Origin: Paraburkholderia bryophila
GTDB lineage: Bacteria > Pseudomonadota > Gammaproteobacteria > Burkholderiales > Burkholderiaceae
Direction of reading: 5' to 3'
Assembly (NCBI RefSeq): GCF_003269035.1
Contig: NZ_QLTK01000008.1
Span: 62,001 to 126,000, forward strand
Length of the DNA: 64,000 nt
Numbering within the stretch: the stretch's first letter is position 1; every line of letters begins with the position of its first letter. Positions 1 through 7,089 of this stretch are shown piece by piece. Position numbers and translations under genes: made by a program. The notes beneath the pieces are model-generated. The model was not told the DNA's origin and made no database searches. It saw only the letters and a program-made list of their open reading frames with translations.

Positions 1-1319
1 GCCTTCAGGTCGTCGAAATCGAGTTTCTTCTGTTGATGCGTGGTCATGCGGCCCTGCCCCGCGGCGCCCATGCCGAAGCCCTTCATCGTCTTGGCGAGGA
101 TCACCGTCGGCTGGCCTCGATGCGCCAACGCTTTCGCATAGGCTGCGTGCAGCTTGCGCACGTCGTGACCGCCGCGCCGCAAACGGTCGATATCGTCGTC
201 GCTCAATTGCGCGGCGAGTGCGGCCAGTTCCGGGTTCTGGCCAAAGAAGCGTTCGCGGTTATACGCGCCGTCGTTCGCGGAGAAGGTCTGGAATTGACCG
301 TCGACGGTTTGCGCGAACGCGCGCAGCAGAGCGCCGGTGCGGTCGCGCGAGAACAGCGCGTCCCAGTCCGAGCCCCACAGTACCTTGATCACGTTCCAGC
401 CGGCGCCGACGAAATGCGCCTCCAGTTCGTCGATAATGCGGCCGTTGCTGCGCACCGGGCCGTAGAGACGCTGCAGGTTGCAGTTGATCACGAACACCAG
501 ATTGTCGAGCCCCTCGCGCGCGGCGAGCGACAACGCGCCGGTCGATTCCGGCTCGTCCATTTCGCCGTCGCCGAAGAAGCCCCACACTGTGCGGCCATCG
601 GTTTGCGCGAGGCCGCGGTTGGCCAGGTAGCGCATGAAGCGCGCCTGGTAAATCGCGTTGATCGGGCCGATGCCCATCGAGCCGGTCGGGAACTGCCAGA
701 AATCCGGCATCAGCCACGGATGCGGATACGAACACAAACCCGGGCCGCCGATTTCGCGCCGGTAATGCTGCAGGTTCTCCTCGGACAGAAAGCCTTCGAG
801 GTAAGCCCGCGCATAGACGCCCGGCGACGAATGCGGCTGGAAATAGACCAGGTCGCCGGTACCCTCTGCTCCGTCCGGCGCGGCCGCGCGGAAGAAATGG
901 TTGAAGCCGACTTCGAACAGATCCGCCGCCGACGCATAACTCGCGATATGGCCGCCGAGTTCGCCATAAGCCTTGTTCGCGCGCACCACCATGGCGAGCG
1001 CGTTCCAGCGCAAGGCGGCGGCGAGCCGTTCCTCGAGTTCGAGGTTGCCCGGATAGCGCGGCTGCTGCTCGAACGGGATCGTGTTCTGGTACGGCGTGAC
1101 GTTGGTGCGCGCCGATTCGACGCCGAGCGACAGCGCGTGGCTCGCCAGTTTGTCGAACAGAAACTGCGCGCGCTCGCGGCCGACGTGTTCGACCACCGCA
1201 TCGAGCGCGTCCAGCCATTCGGCGGTTTCCTGCGGATCGTCGTCCGCCTGCTCCGCGCCGTCGACCTGCTGCGCATTCAACGCCCGCACCTGCTCGTTAC
1301 CGCTGGACAAATCCGTCAT
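1..1319 (-). CDS. 2-oxoacid dehydrogenase E1, homodimeric AceE/MdeB type (3' part cut by window edge)
   Basis: Thiamin-diphosphate E1 subunit that decarboxylates pyruvate or a related 2-oxoacid and passes the acyl group to a lipoyl E2. About 439 N-terminal codons are present of roughly 890 expected. Seen: the AceE-like N-terminal segment PYQNTIPFEQQPRYPGN, the SYPHPWLMPDFWQFPTGSMG stretch, and the ThDP site GDGEMDEPES followed by VFVINCNLQRL. The start is the ATG ending at 1319. It is divergent from an Lrp regulator. That context resembles Pseudomonas putida mdeB, an AceE paralogue acting on 2-oxobutyrate beside methionine gamma-lyase and the Lrp-type MdeR. Central aceE normally sits with aceF and lpd, which cannot be judged here because the downstream side is outside the window. 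Family membership is sure; substrate is not. Confidence 0.9.
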   Translation of the reverse strand, partial: MTDLSSGNEQVRALNAQQVDGAEQADDDPQETAEWLDALDAVVEHVGRERAQFLFDKLASHALSLGVESARTNVTPYQNTIPFEQQPRYPGNLELEERLAAALRWNALAMVVRANKAYGELGGHIASYASAADLFEVGFNHFFRAAAPDGAEGTGDLVYFQPHSSPGVYARAYLEGFLSEENLQHYRREIGGPGLCSYPHPWLMPDFWQFPTGSMGIGPINAIYQARFMRYLANRGLAQTDGRTVWGFFGDGEMDEPESTGALSLAAREGLDNLVFVINCNLQRLYGPVRSNGRIIDELEAHFVGAGWNVIKVLWGSDWDALFSRDRTGALLRAFAQTVDGQFQTFSANDGAYNRERFFGQNPELAALAAQLSDDDIDRLRRGGHDVRKLHAAYAKALAHRGQPTVILAKTMKGFGMGAAGQGRMTTHQQKKLDFDDLK

Positions 1320-1434
1320 GGCACCACTCCCGCAATCGACGCGTTCGGCTCAAGATCGAGTGAGTCAATGGTAACCATGAGGTCGTAAAATGAGCGTCTG
1401 AATTGCTTGTGATCCTGCACTGCGATAGGTTATT

Positions 1435-1464
1435 TATTCCGAAATTCGCCGCCCACACGGAATA
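1435..1464. promoter_or_regulatory. Candidate operator between the E1 gene and the Lrp regulator
   Basis: An inverted repeat, TATTCCG (1435-1441) and CGGAATA (1458-1464) with 16 bases between, lies just before the regulator's ATG in an AT-rich intergenic patch. Lrp proteins bind such dyads and often autoregulate, but the assignment is positional only. Confidence 0.35.
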
Positions 1465-1472
1465 TTTCATCT

Positions 1473-2000
1473 ATGACCACGCCACCCCGCCGGCTCGACC
1501 GCATCGACATCGGCATCCTGAGCCAGTTGCAGCAGAACGCGCGCATCACCAATGCCGATCTGGCGCGCTCGGTGAATCTGTCGCCTACGCCGTGCTTCAA
1601 CCGCGTGCGTGCGCTCGAAAAGCTGGGCCTGTTCAAACAGCAGGTCACGTTGCTCAATCCGGAGCCGCTCGGGCTGCGCATCAACGTGTTTATTCAGGTG
1701 AGTCTGGAAAAGCAGGTGGAAGACGCGCTGCAGCGTTTCGAGCAGGCGATTTCGGCGCGCCCCGAGGTGATGGAGTGCTATCTGATGACGGGCGACGCCG
1801 ATTATCTGTTGCGCGTCGTAATGCCGGATATGCAGACGCTGGAGCGCTTCATTGTCGATCATCTGACGAAGATTCCGGGTATTTCCAACATCCGCTCGAG
1901 TTTTGCGCTCAAGCAGGTGCGCTATAAAACCGCGCTGCCGTTGCCATCGTCGGGATTGACTCTGGTCGATCCCGACGACGTGGCGACGGATTGGCGCTAG
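1473..2000 (+). CDS. Lrp/AsnC family transcriptional regulator (MdeR/BkdR-like)
   Basis: DNA-binding regulator of 175 residues, slightly longer than the usual 150-165. The winged HTH is at about residues 24-47 ([20 protein letters not shown]), followed by the RAM/AsnC ligand-binding and oligomerisation domain to about residue 150 ([17 protein letters not shown], then [17 protein letters not shown]). It is divergent from the E1 gene with about 150 bp between starts, the usual arrangement for an Lrp protein controlling its neighbour. By family precedent it may sense an amino acid or 2-oxoacid linked to that enzyme. The ATG at 1473 gives the typical N-terminus ending [15 protein letters not shown]. 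Confidence 0.9.
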   Translation: MTTPPRRLDRIDIGILSQLQQNARITNADLARSVNLSPTPCFNRVRALEKLGLFKQQVTLLNPEPLGLRINVFIQVSLEKQVEDALQRFEQAISARPEVMECYLMTGDADYLLRVVMPDMQTLERFIVDHLTKIPGISNIRSSFALKQVRYKTALPLPSSGLTLVDPDDVATDWR

Positions 2001-2004
2001 CGCA

Positions 2005-2817
2005 TCAAGCCGCGTTGGCGCGCGTGTAACGCGCCGCAGGCTGCTGACGCGACAGGTTCGGCTTCAGGTCCTGACGCGCGGTGTTGAAACGCTCCCAGTC
2101 CGCGGCGTCCGGCAACGACGGAATCGTCACCAGTTCGCCCTGGTCCAAACCGGCCAGCGCCGCGTCCACCATGTCGTCGGCGGTCATCACGATCTGCGCG
2201 GGCAGATGCTCGACCGCGAGTCCGGCACGGTCCCAGAACGCCGTGCTGGTGGCGCCCGGCAACACGGCCTGCAACTGCACGCCCTTGTCGCCCACTTCAT
2301 GCTGCAGCGACTGCGTCAGATTCAGCACATAGGCCTTGGTGCCGCTATACGTGCCGTTCAACATCTCCGGCGACAACGCCACGACCGACGAGACGTTGAT
2401 CAGAATCCCCTTGCCCCGCGCGACGAATCCCGGCACGGCGGCCGCCGTCAGGCGTGTCAGCGCCGTCACGTTCAACTCGATCATCTGTTCGAGCGAGTCG
2501 ACGTCGGAATCGATCAGCGACGCCGTCGCGCCGACGCCTGCGTTGTTGACCAGCATGGTGATGCTCTGGTCCGCGCGCAGCCGGTCTTCGATGCGGCGCG
2601 TATCGGCCTTGACGGTCAGATCCGCGCCGATGGTCTCGACGCTGCGACCGGTGGCCTGCTTCAGACGCTCGGCGAGACCGTTCAACCGTGCGACATCGCG
2701 CGCGACCAGGATCAGGTCGTAACCACGCCGCGCGAGGCGGTCCGCATACACCGCGCCGATGCCCGACGACGCGCCCGTTACCAATGCCGTGCCCTTGCTG
2801 TTTGCTTGCGTTGCCAT
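2005..2817 (-). CDS. Short-chain dehydrogenase/reductase (SDR)
   Basis: NAD(P)-dependent oxidoreductase of 270 residues. The Rossmann motif TGASSGIG is at residues 14-21, NNAG follows mid-domain, and the catalytic Ser plus YSGTK (YxxxK) are present. Arg after the second beta strand (LVARD) suggests NADP(H) preference. The ATG at 2817 was chosen because it has AAGGAGCG just upstream and begins the fold; an in-frame extension to 2940 has no comparable ribosome site. It is divergent from a GlxA-type regulator, which probably controls it. Substrate is unknown. Confidence 0.88.
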   Translation of the reverse strand: MATQANSKGTALVTGASSGIGAVYADRLARRGYDLILVARDVARLNGLAERLKQATGRSVETIGADLTVKADTRRIEDRLRADQSITMLVNNAGVGATASLIDSDVDSLEQMIELNVTALTRLTAAAVPGFVARGKGILINVSSVVALSPEMLNGTYSGTKAYVLNLTQSLQHEVGDKGVQLQAVLPGATSTAFWDRAGLAVEHLPAQIVMTADDMVDAALAGLDQGELVTIPSLPDAADWERFNTARQDLKPNLSRQQPAARYTRANAA

Positions 2818-2967
2818 TTGAAGCGCTCCTTGCGGGCGTGGCGCCTTGCGCCTGTGCCCTGTCAGATTCAGATGAATGGAAAAACCGGAAACCGCCGCTG
2901 CCGTGCCGTTTTCGCCGCGCACTGCAGGTTGACGAGGCAAGTCTAGACGCGTAGTCTCTCGTCACAA

Positions 2968-2995
2968 ATGTCGTATTTACCTCGTTTTAGGACAT
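2968..2995. promoter_or_regulatory. Dyad upstream of the GlxA-type regulator
   Basis: ATGTC (2968-2972) and GACAT (2991-2995), spaced by 18 bases, lie immediately before the regulator start in the SDR/regulator intergenic region. AraC-family sites often have widely spaced half-sites. This is a weak, positional suggestion. Confidence 0.2.
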
Positions 2996-2999
2996 CGCG

Positions 3000-3935
3000 A
3001 TGAGACACGTCGGCGTGGTGGTTTTTCCTGGCTTCCAGATCCTCGACATGGTCGCGATCTCGGTGTTCGAACTGGCTAACCTGGTCGCCGGTCAACCCGA
3101 ATATCAGGTCGAGGTGATTTCCGAACACGGCGGCATGGTGCGCAGTTCGTCCGGCGTCGAGGTCAACTCGCACCCGTTCGGCGATCCCGCCTACGACACG
3201 GTGGTCGTGACAGGCGCGATGGAAATCGCGCCGTCGTCACCCGGCATGCTGGCGTTCCTGAACGACGCGCTCGCGGCGTCGCGCCGCACCACCAGCATCT
3301 GCACCGGCGCCTTCGTGCTGGCGGAGGCCGGCATTCTGGACGGCCGCCACGCCACCACGCACTGGGCGTATTCGGGCGAACTGCAACGGCGCTTTCCCGG
3401 CGCGCGGGTGGACGACGACCGCATTTTTATTGTCGACGGTTCCGTGTGGACGTCCGCCGGCATGACCGCGTGCATCGACCTGTGTCTGGCGCTGGTTGAA
3501 AGCGATCTCGGCACGGCGGTGTCGCGCGCGATTGCCAAGAAGCTCGTGGTGTATCACCGGCGCACCGGCGGTCAATCGCAGTTTTCCGCCATGCTCGATC
3601 TCGAGCCGAAATCCGATCGCATCCAGAGCGCGCTGTCGTATGCCAGGAACCATCTGCGCGAGCCGTTGACGGTCGAACAGCTTGCCGACGTCGCGCATCT
3701 GAGCCCACGGCAGTTCAGCCGCGCGTTTCGCGACGAAACCCGCCAATCGCCCGCCAAAGCGATTGAAGCGTTGCGCGTGGAGGCCGCGCGCGCCATGCTG
3801 GAGGCAGGCCGCCATTCAATGGAAGCCGTCGCGGTCGACACCGGTTTCGTCGACACCGAACGAATGCGGCGCGCCTTTCTGCGGGCGTTCGGCCAACCGC
3901 CCCAGGCAATCAAGCGCGCAGCCCGCGCGTTGTAA
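3000..3935 (+). CDS. GlxA family AraC-type transcriptional regulator
   Basis: A 311-residue two-domain regulator. Residues 1-190 form a DJ-1/PfpI (class I glutamine amidotransferase-like) domain starting RHVGVVVFPGFQILDM, with the nucleophile-elbow region SICTGAFVLAEAG near residue 100. The C-terminal 100 residues are a double-HTH AraC domain (EQLADVAHLSPRQFSRAFRD, then AVAVDTGFVDTERMRRAFLR). In this family the first domain is usually a sensor rather than an enzyme. It faces the SDR gene head to head, so local control of that enzyme is the simplest guess; the inducer cannot be told from sequence. Confidence 0.9.
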   Translation: MRHVGVVVFPGFQILDMVAISVFELANLVAGQPEYQVEVISEHGGMVRSSSGVEVNSHPFGDPAYDTVVVTGAMEIAPSSPGMLAFLNDALAASRRTTSICTGAFVLAEAGILDGRHATTHWAYSGELQRRFPGARVDDDRIFIVDGSVWTSAGMTACIDLCLALVESDLGTAVSRAIAKKLVVYHRRTGGQSQFSAMLDLEPKSDRIQSALSYARNHLREPLTVEQLADVAHLSPRQFSRAFRDETRQSPAKAIEALRVEAARAMLEAGRHSMEAVAVDTGFVDTERMRRAFLRAFGQPPQAIKRAARAL

Positions 3936-4008
3936 CAGTCGAGGCGGACAATAGAGGCGAATGCGGCATCCCTCTAGCTGTCCCTGCAACCCAGGAAAGG
4001 AAGCGTGA

Positions 4009-4434
4009 ATGAACTACGACAACAGCAATCCCTTCGCGAGGATTCTGCGTGGCGAACTACCCTGCATCAAAGTCGCGGAAACCAGCACGGCGCTGGCCTT
4101 TATGGACCTGATGCCGCAAGCGGACGGCCATGTGCTGGTGGTGCCGAAAGAGGCGGCGGCGGAGATTTTCGAGCTGTCGGATGCGTCGACGGTGGCCTGC
4201 ATGCGCATGACGCAGAAACTGGCGATTGCCGTACGCGCGGCCTTGCGGCCCGACGGCGTGTTCATCGGCCAGTTCAACGGCGCGGCGGCGGGACAAACCG
4301 TGCCGCATGTGCATTTTCACGTGATCCCGCGCTGGGACGGCCAGCCGCTGCGCATGCACGGCCGCGAGGTCGCCGACGCGGATACGCTCGAAGCCCTCGC
4401 CCAAAGGATTCGCGCTCATTGGCGTGCCGATTGA
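4009..4434 (+). CDS. HIT family nucleotide-binding protein
   Basis: Histidine-triad protein of 141 residues, a nucleotidyl hydrolase/transferase fold normally acting on AMP-linked substrates such as adenosine phosphoramidates or dinucleoside polyphosphates. The triad is VPHVHFHVIPR near residue 100, preceded by the family segment DGHVLVVPKEAAAEIFEL. The start has AGGAAAGGAAGC eight bases upstream. It is a single-gene unit followed by a hairpin terminator about 130 bp after the stop. The biological substrate of bacterial HIT proteins of this type is generally uncertain. Confidence 0.9.
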   Translation: MNYDNSNPFARILRGELPCIKVAETSTALAFMDLMPQADGHVLVVPKEAAAEIFELSDASTVACMRMTQKLAIAVRAALRPDGVFIGQFNGAAAGQTVPHVHFHVIPRWDGQPLRMHGREVADADTLEALAQRIRAHWRAD

Positions 4435-4436
4435 GT

Positions 4437-4590
4437 CTGAGCGGCTTCGCGTATTGCGCGGTAATAACTGTAAAGGCGCATGAAACCAGCGGCGCGCGTT
4501 CACCAGTTAGACTTCTCTCTGCCTTGTGTACCCGCAAGGCATTGAGTGTGGATCTCTTTTTCAGCCTGCCCGAAACGGCAGGCTTTTTTA
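4437..4590 (+). ncRNA. Possible 3'-UTR or independent small RNA ending at a terminator
   Basis: Between the HIT stop and its terminator lie about 125 untranslated bases with a hairpin (GCCTTG/CAAGGC, about 4521-4540) before the terminator stem. A long structured 3' UTR ending in a U-run is typical of 3'-derived small RNAs. No clear promoter is visible, so it may simply be the mRNA tail. Confidence 0.2.
4564..4590 (+). terminator. Rho-independent terminator after the HIT gene
   Basis: Perfect 7-bp stem GCCTGCC/GGCAGGC (4564-4570 and 4577-4583), 6-base loop, then TTTTTT. Confidence 0.85.
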
Positions 4591-4633
4591 TTGGCGCACC
4601 GGCGGCGCGGGCGCTTGCGACGCTGGCGCCTCG

Positions 4634-4660
4634 CGTAAAAAAACCCGCGCGCGGCGGGTT
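4634..4660 (-). terminator. Rho-independent terminator for the minus-strand small exported-protein gene
   Basis: On the minus strand ACCCGC and GCGGGT (4643-4648, 4654-4659) pair and are followed by a run of seven T, about 10 bp past the stop of the 4670-4885 gene. Confidence 0.8.
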
Positions 4661-4669
4661 CGTGATCGA

Positions 4670-4885
4670 TCAACGGTGATACGGCGACGGGCCATGATGT
4701 GGCGGCGGCCGACGATGATGGTGGTAATGATGCGGCGGCGGCACACGGCGGCAACGTTTCACCAGACGGCCATGCACCCAGACGCGTTTGCACACCACCC
4801 GGGAATGGGAATGCGCCTCGGCAGACGCCGGCACGAAGGTCGCGGCGGTGGCCGCCAGCAGCATCAAAGACATCAGTTTGCGCAC
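4670..4885 (-). CDS. Small exported histidine/proline-rich protein
   Basis: A 71-residue protein with an N-terminal signal peptide (MRKLMSLMLLAATAATFVPA, cleavage probably after AEA). The short mature region is basic, has two Cys (VVCKRVW...VKRCRR) and ends in a His/Pro/Tyr-rich tail (PPPHHYHHHRRPPPHH). The start is GTG with AGGAGG four bases upstream; an internal ATG at codon 5 would shorten the signal. The tail could bind divalent metals, but no function is established from sequence. It is monocistronic with its own terminator. Confidence 0.7.
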   Translation of the reverse strand: MRKLMSLMLLAATAATFVPASAEAHSHSRVVCKRVWVHGRLVKRCRRVPPPHHYHHHRRPPPHHGPSPYHR

Positions 4886-4981
4886 AGTACCTCCTGTTCA
4901 ACGGGCCGTCATTCTAAAACGGTAGCGTCGATTCGTGCCGCGCGGCACCCAAGAGGATCAGCGATCGGTCAAAGCGGCGCG

Positions 4982-5161
4982 TTAAGCCCTGGGCCGCGTG
5001 CGGCGCAACGGATGCCGCCAGTCGATGCGCCGCGGTTTAACGTGCGCAGGTCGCATCTCGTGGAGATGGCGGTGTTCTTGCCACAATTCGTCGGAGAAAA
5101 GAAACGCGACGATAAGCAGCGGAATCACCAGAAAAACGCCCAGAATCAAGTGCTCGATCAC
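4982..5161 (-). CDS. Small single-pass membrane protein, function unknown
   Basis: About 59 residues: one hydrophobic helix near the N-terminus (ILGVFLVIPLLIVAFLF), then a charged, His/Arg-rich cytoplasmic-type tail (WQEHRHLHE...RIDWRHPLRRTRPRA). The GTG at 5161 was chosen because GGAGG sits five bases upstream; in-frame ATG at 5185 has no ribosome site. Not recognised as a named family. A short coding sequence without homology evidence, so only moderately supported. Confidence 0.5.
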   Translation of the reverse strand: MIEHLILGVFLVIPLLIVAFLFSDELWQEHRHLHEMRPAHVKPRRIDWRHPLRRTRPRA

Positions 5162-5437
5162 GGTGGCCTCCGATCGCAGGAGCATGATTTCATTGTAGAG
5201 CACCGCCTGTGCCCGAACGGTGTCGCGCCACGCATAAACACGCGGCAGCCCACCTGCGACAACGCGACGCCCCACCCGTGCCAAACCCGCACACCGCCTC
5301 GGTTCGCCACGCGCTCATGCCGCGCCGCGCGGCACGTCACACGAACTCCCGGCCACGCGCCCTGACTAACCGGAGCGCGCTTGATGCGCCGTCACCGGCC
5401 TCGCGCGCCCAGACCAATAATTCTCAAGGGGAATCTC

Positions 5438-5980
5438 ATGACCACCGAACGCAGCAACGACCTCACCTTGCGTCCGCTCGAGCGTACCGATCTGCGCTTC
5501 GTTCACGAAGTGAACAACAACGCGAAAATCATGCGTTACTGGTTCGAGGAACCGTACGAAACCTTCTCCGAACTGACCCAACTGTACGATCAGCACGTGC
5601 ACGATCTGCGCGAGCGCCGCTTCGTGGCGATCGACAACGAGGGGCAAACCGTCGGCGTCGTCGAGTTGATCGAGCTGGACTATATTCACCGGCGCGGCGA
5701 ATTTCAGATCATCATCGCGCCGCACGCGCAGGGTCGCGGCTACGCGACCGTCGCCACTCAACTAGCGATCGACTATGCGTTTTCGGTGCTGAATCTGCGC
5801 AAGGTGTATCTGATCGTCGACAAGTCGAATACCGCAGCGATCCACGTCTACGAAAAGTGCGGCTTCCGCCACGAGGCCGAGTTGATCGAAGAGTTTTTCG
5901 GCAACGGCAGCTATCACAACGCCTTGCGCATGTGCCTGTTCCAGGCGGAGTTTTTCGCGTCGAAGCAGCGCGTCAAGTGA
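5438..5980 (+). CDS. speG: Spermidine N(1)-acetyltransferase SpeG
   Basis: GNAT acetyltransferase of 180 residues that transfers acetyl from acetyl-CoA to spermidine/spermine, relieving polyamine toxicity in the cytoplasm. It matches SpeG through most of its length: [35 protein letters not shown], the acetyl-CoA loop [39 protein letters not shown] and [19 protein letters not shown]. The ATG at 5438 was chosen for AAGGGGAATCTC upstream; the upstream in-frame ATG is not preceded by a ribosome site. It stands alone between small genes. Confidence 0.95.
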   Translation: MTTERSNDLTLRPLERTDLRFVHEVNNNAKIMRYWFEEPYETFSELTQLYDQHVHDLRERRFVAIDNEGQTVGVVELIELDYIHRRGEFQIIIAPHAQGRGYATVATQLAIDYAFSVLNLRKVYLIVDKSNTAAIHVYEKCGFRHEAELIEEFFGNGSYHNALRMCLFQAEFFASKQRVK

Positions 5981-6425
5981 ACGCCTGAGGGTCGCCGGGC
6001 GTCGCTCACGCGCGCCGGCGACGCGGCCTGGCATCGTTTATCTTCTGCACGTACACCGTTATTTCGCGATTTTGCTTTGGTCATCTGAATGACTTTGTGT
6101 GCAATGCACCAAGTCCGCAAATCAAATGTAGTAAATCGCTTAATTGGTGCTGCTCGTTTACGCCAATACGCGCCGCAAAGCTTTACTGGTTAAAGCGCCG
6201 TGCTTTACGCGCCCGTCAGTTATCCACCGCCATTCGGACCATTTAAGCGGCTGCTCAATGTTTAAGCAGCCATGACGCATGGTGCGACAATTCGCCACTG
6301 TTGCGACCGCACACAAGATGTGCTTGTCGTTCTTCGCCATTCTCCTAAAGTGCAAGTTGCGGGTGGGACGTTAAAGTTAAATACATAGCTAACCTGAGTA
6401 TTCCCGACCCGCACCGGAGGAAAAT
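5981..6425. other. Intergenic region without a convincing gene
   Basis: The 445 bp is noticeably more AT-rich than its surroundings. It contains one short hairpin (GGCTGCT/AGCAGCC near 6250-6273) and presumably the promoter of the exported protein at 6426 (AT-rich stretch 6370-6395). Short reading frames here have no ribosome site or codon bias. No RNA gene recognised. Confidence 0.5.
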
Positions 6426-6764
6426 ATGAAAACGCGAATCGCCCTTGTTTTCGCCATTGCGGGTTTGGCTGCCGCGACTGTTCAGGCGCAAGACGTCATG
6501 ATCAAGCCGCAGCAAACCATCCAGTTCAAAGCCAATGCGTACGGCTGTCTGTCGAAAGATAAACTCGACGCCGCCGACGTACATGCGCAAGCTGGCGAAC
6601 AGCAGAAGATGCAGGAATTCTTCTCCGGATATCAATGCGTTTCCACGCCGGAAAACTCGAGCTTCCGCGTGGTGCGCGTAGTCGGCCACGACGTCGAATT
6701 CGTGAATTCCGGCAATAGCGATACGGAAGGCCTCTGGGCAAACGATCGCTTTATCAAACAATAA
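6426..6764 (+). CDS. Small exported protein of unknown function
   Basis: A 112-residue protein with a clear Sec signal peptide (MKTRIALVFAIAGLAAATVQ, cleavage after AQA), leaving about 90 residues with two cysteines (YGCLSKDKLD and GYQCVSTPE) that could form one disulfide in the periplasm. The region around FFSGYQCVS...FRVVRVVGHDVEFVNS looks like a compact beta domain. A strong ribosome site (GGAGGAAAAT) precedes the ATG. Not recognised as a named family. It is followed by two hairpins, the second a classical terminator. Confidence 0.75.
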   Translation: MKTRIALVFAIAGLAAATVQAQDVMIKPQQTIQFKANAYGCLSKDKLDAADVHAQAGEQQKMQEFFSGYQCVSTPENSSFRVVRVVGHDVEFVNSGNSDTEGLWANDRFIKQ

Positions 6765-6786
6765 ATTGAAAATAAGCTGAACGCCG

Positions 6787-6811
6787 TCATTCCGGCCTCG
6801 CGCCGGAATGA
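6787..6811 (+). other. Stable hairpin downstream of the small exported protein
   Basis: A perfect 10-bp inverted repeat, TCATTCCGGC/GCCGGAATGA with a 5-base loop, begins about 20 bp after the stop. There is no T-run, so it is more likely a 3'-end stabiliser than a terminator. Confidence 0.5.
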
Positions 6812-6879
6812 GTTGCTGTGTCTGACAATTAAATTCTCTGACTGTTGAAAGCCGGAGGCGGTGGACCTGTGAGTAATGG

Positions 6880-6916
6880 ATCGGCTGGGCATTATGTGCC
6901 CAGCCGATTTTATTTT
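6880..6916 (+). terminator. Rho-independent terminator
   Basis: Perfect 12-bp stem ATCGGCTGGGCA/TGCCCAGCCGAT with loop TTATG, followed by TTTATTTT on the plus strand. It ends the transcript of the 6426 gene. Confidence 0.9.
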
Positions 6917-6971
6917 GTGCGGGCAGCTAATTCGTGGCAGAGGCAGAGGCGAACGCAGAAGCGAACGCGGA

Positions 6972-7008
6972 CAAAAAGGCCGATGCGGCTTATCGGCCCA
7001 CATCGGCA
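6972..7008 (-). terminator. Terminator of the arabinose operon
   Basis: On the minus strand GCCGATG and CATCGGC (6979-6985 and 7001-7007) pair around a 15-base loop and are followed by CTTTTTG. It lies about 80 bp past the dehydratase stop. Confidence 0.65.
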
Positions 7009-7089
7009 GTACGCCTTCTCGCAAAGCGCAGGTTCAATCAATCCATTCGTCAGCCAACACACCAGTCAACACGTCAATCAACGCGGCGA

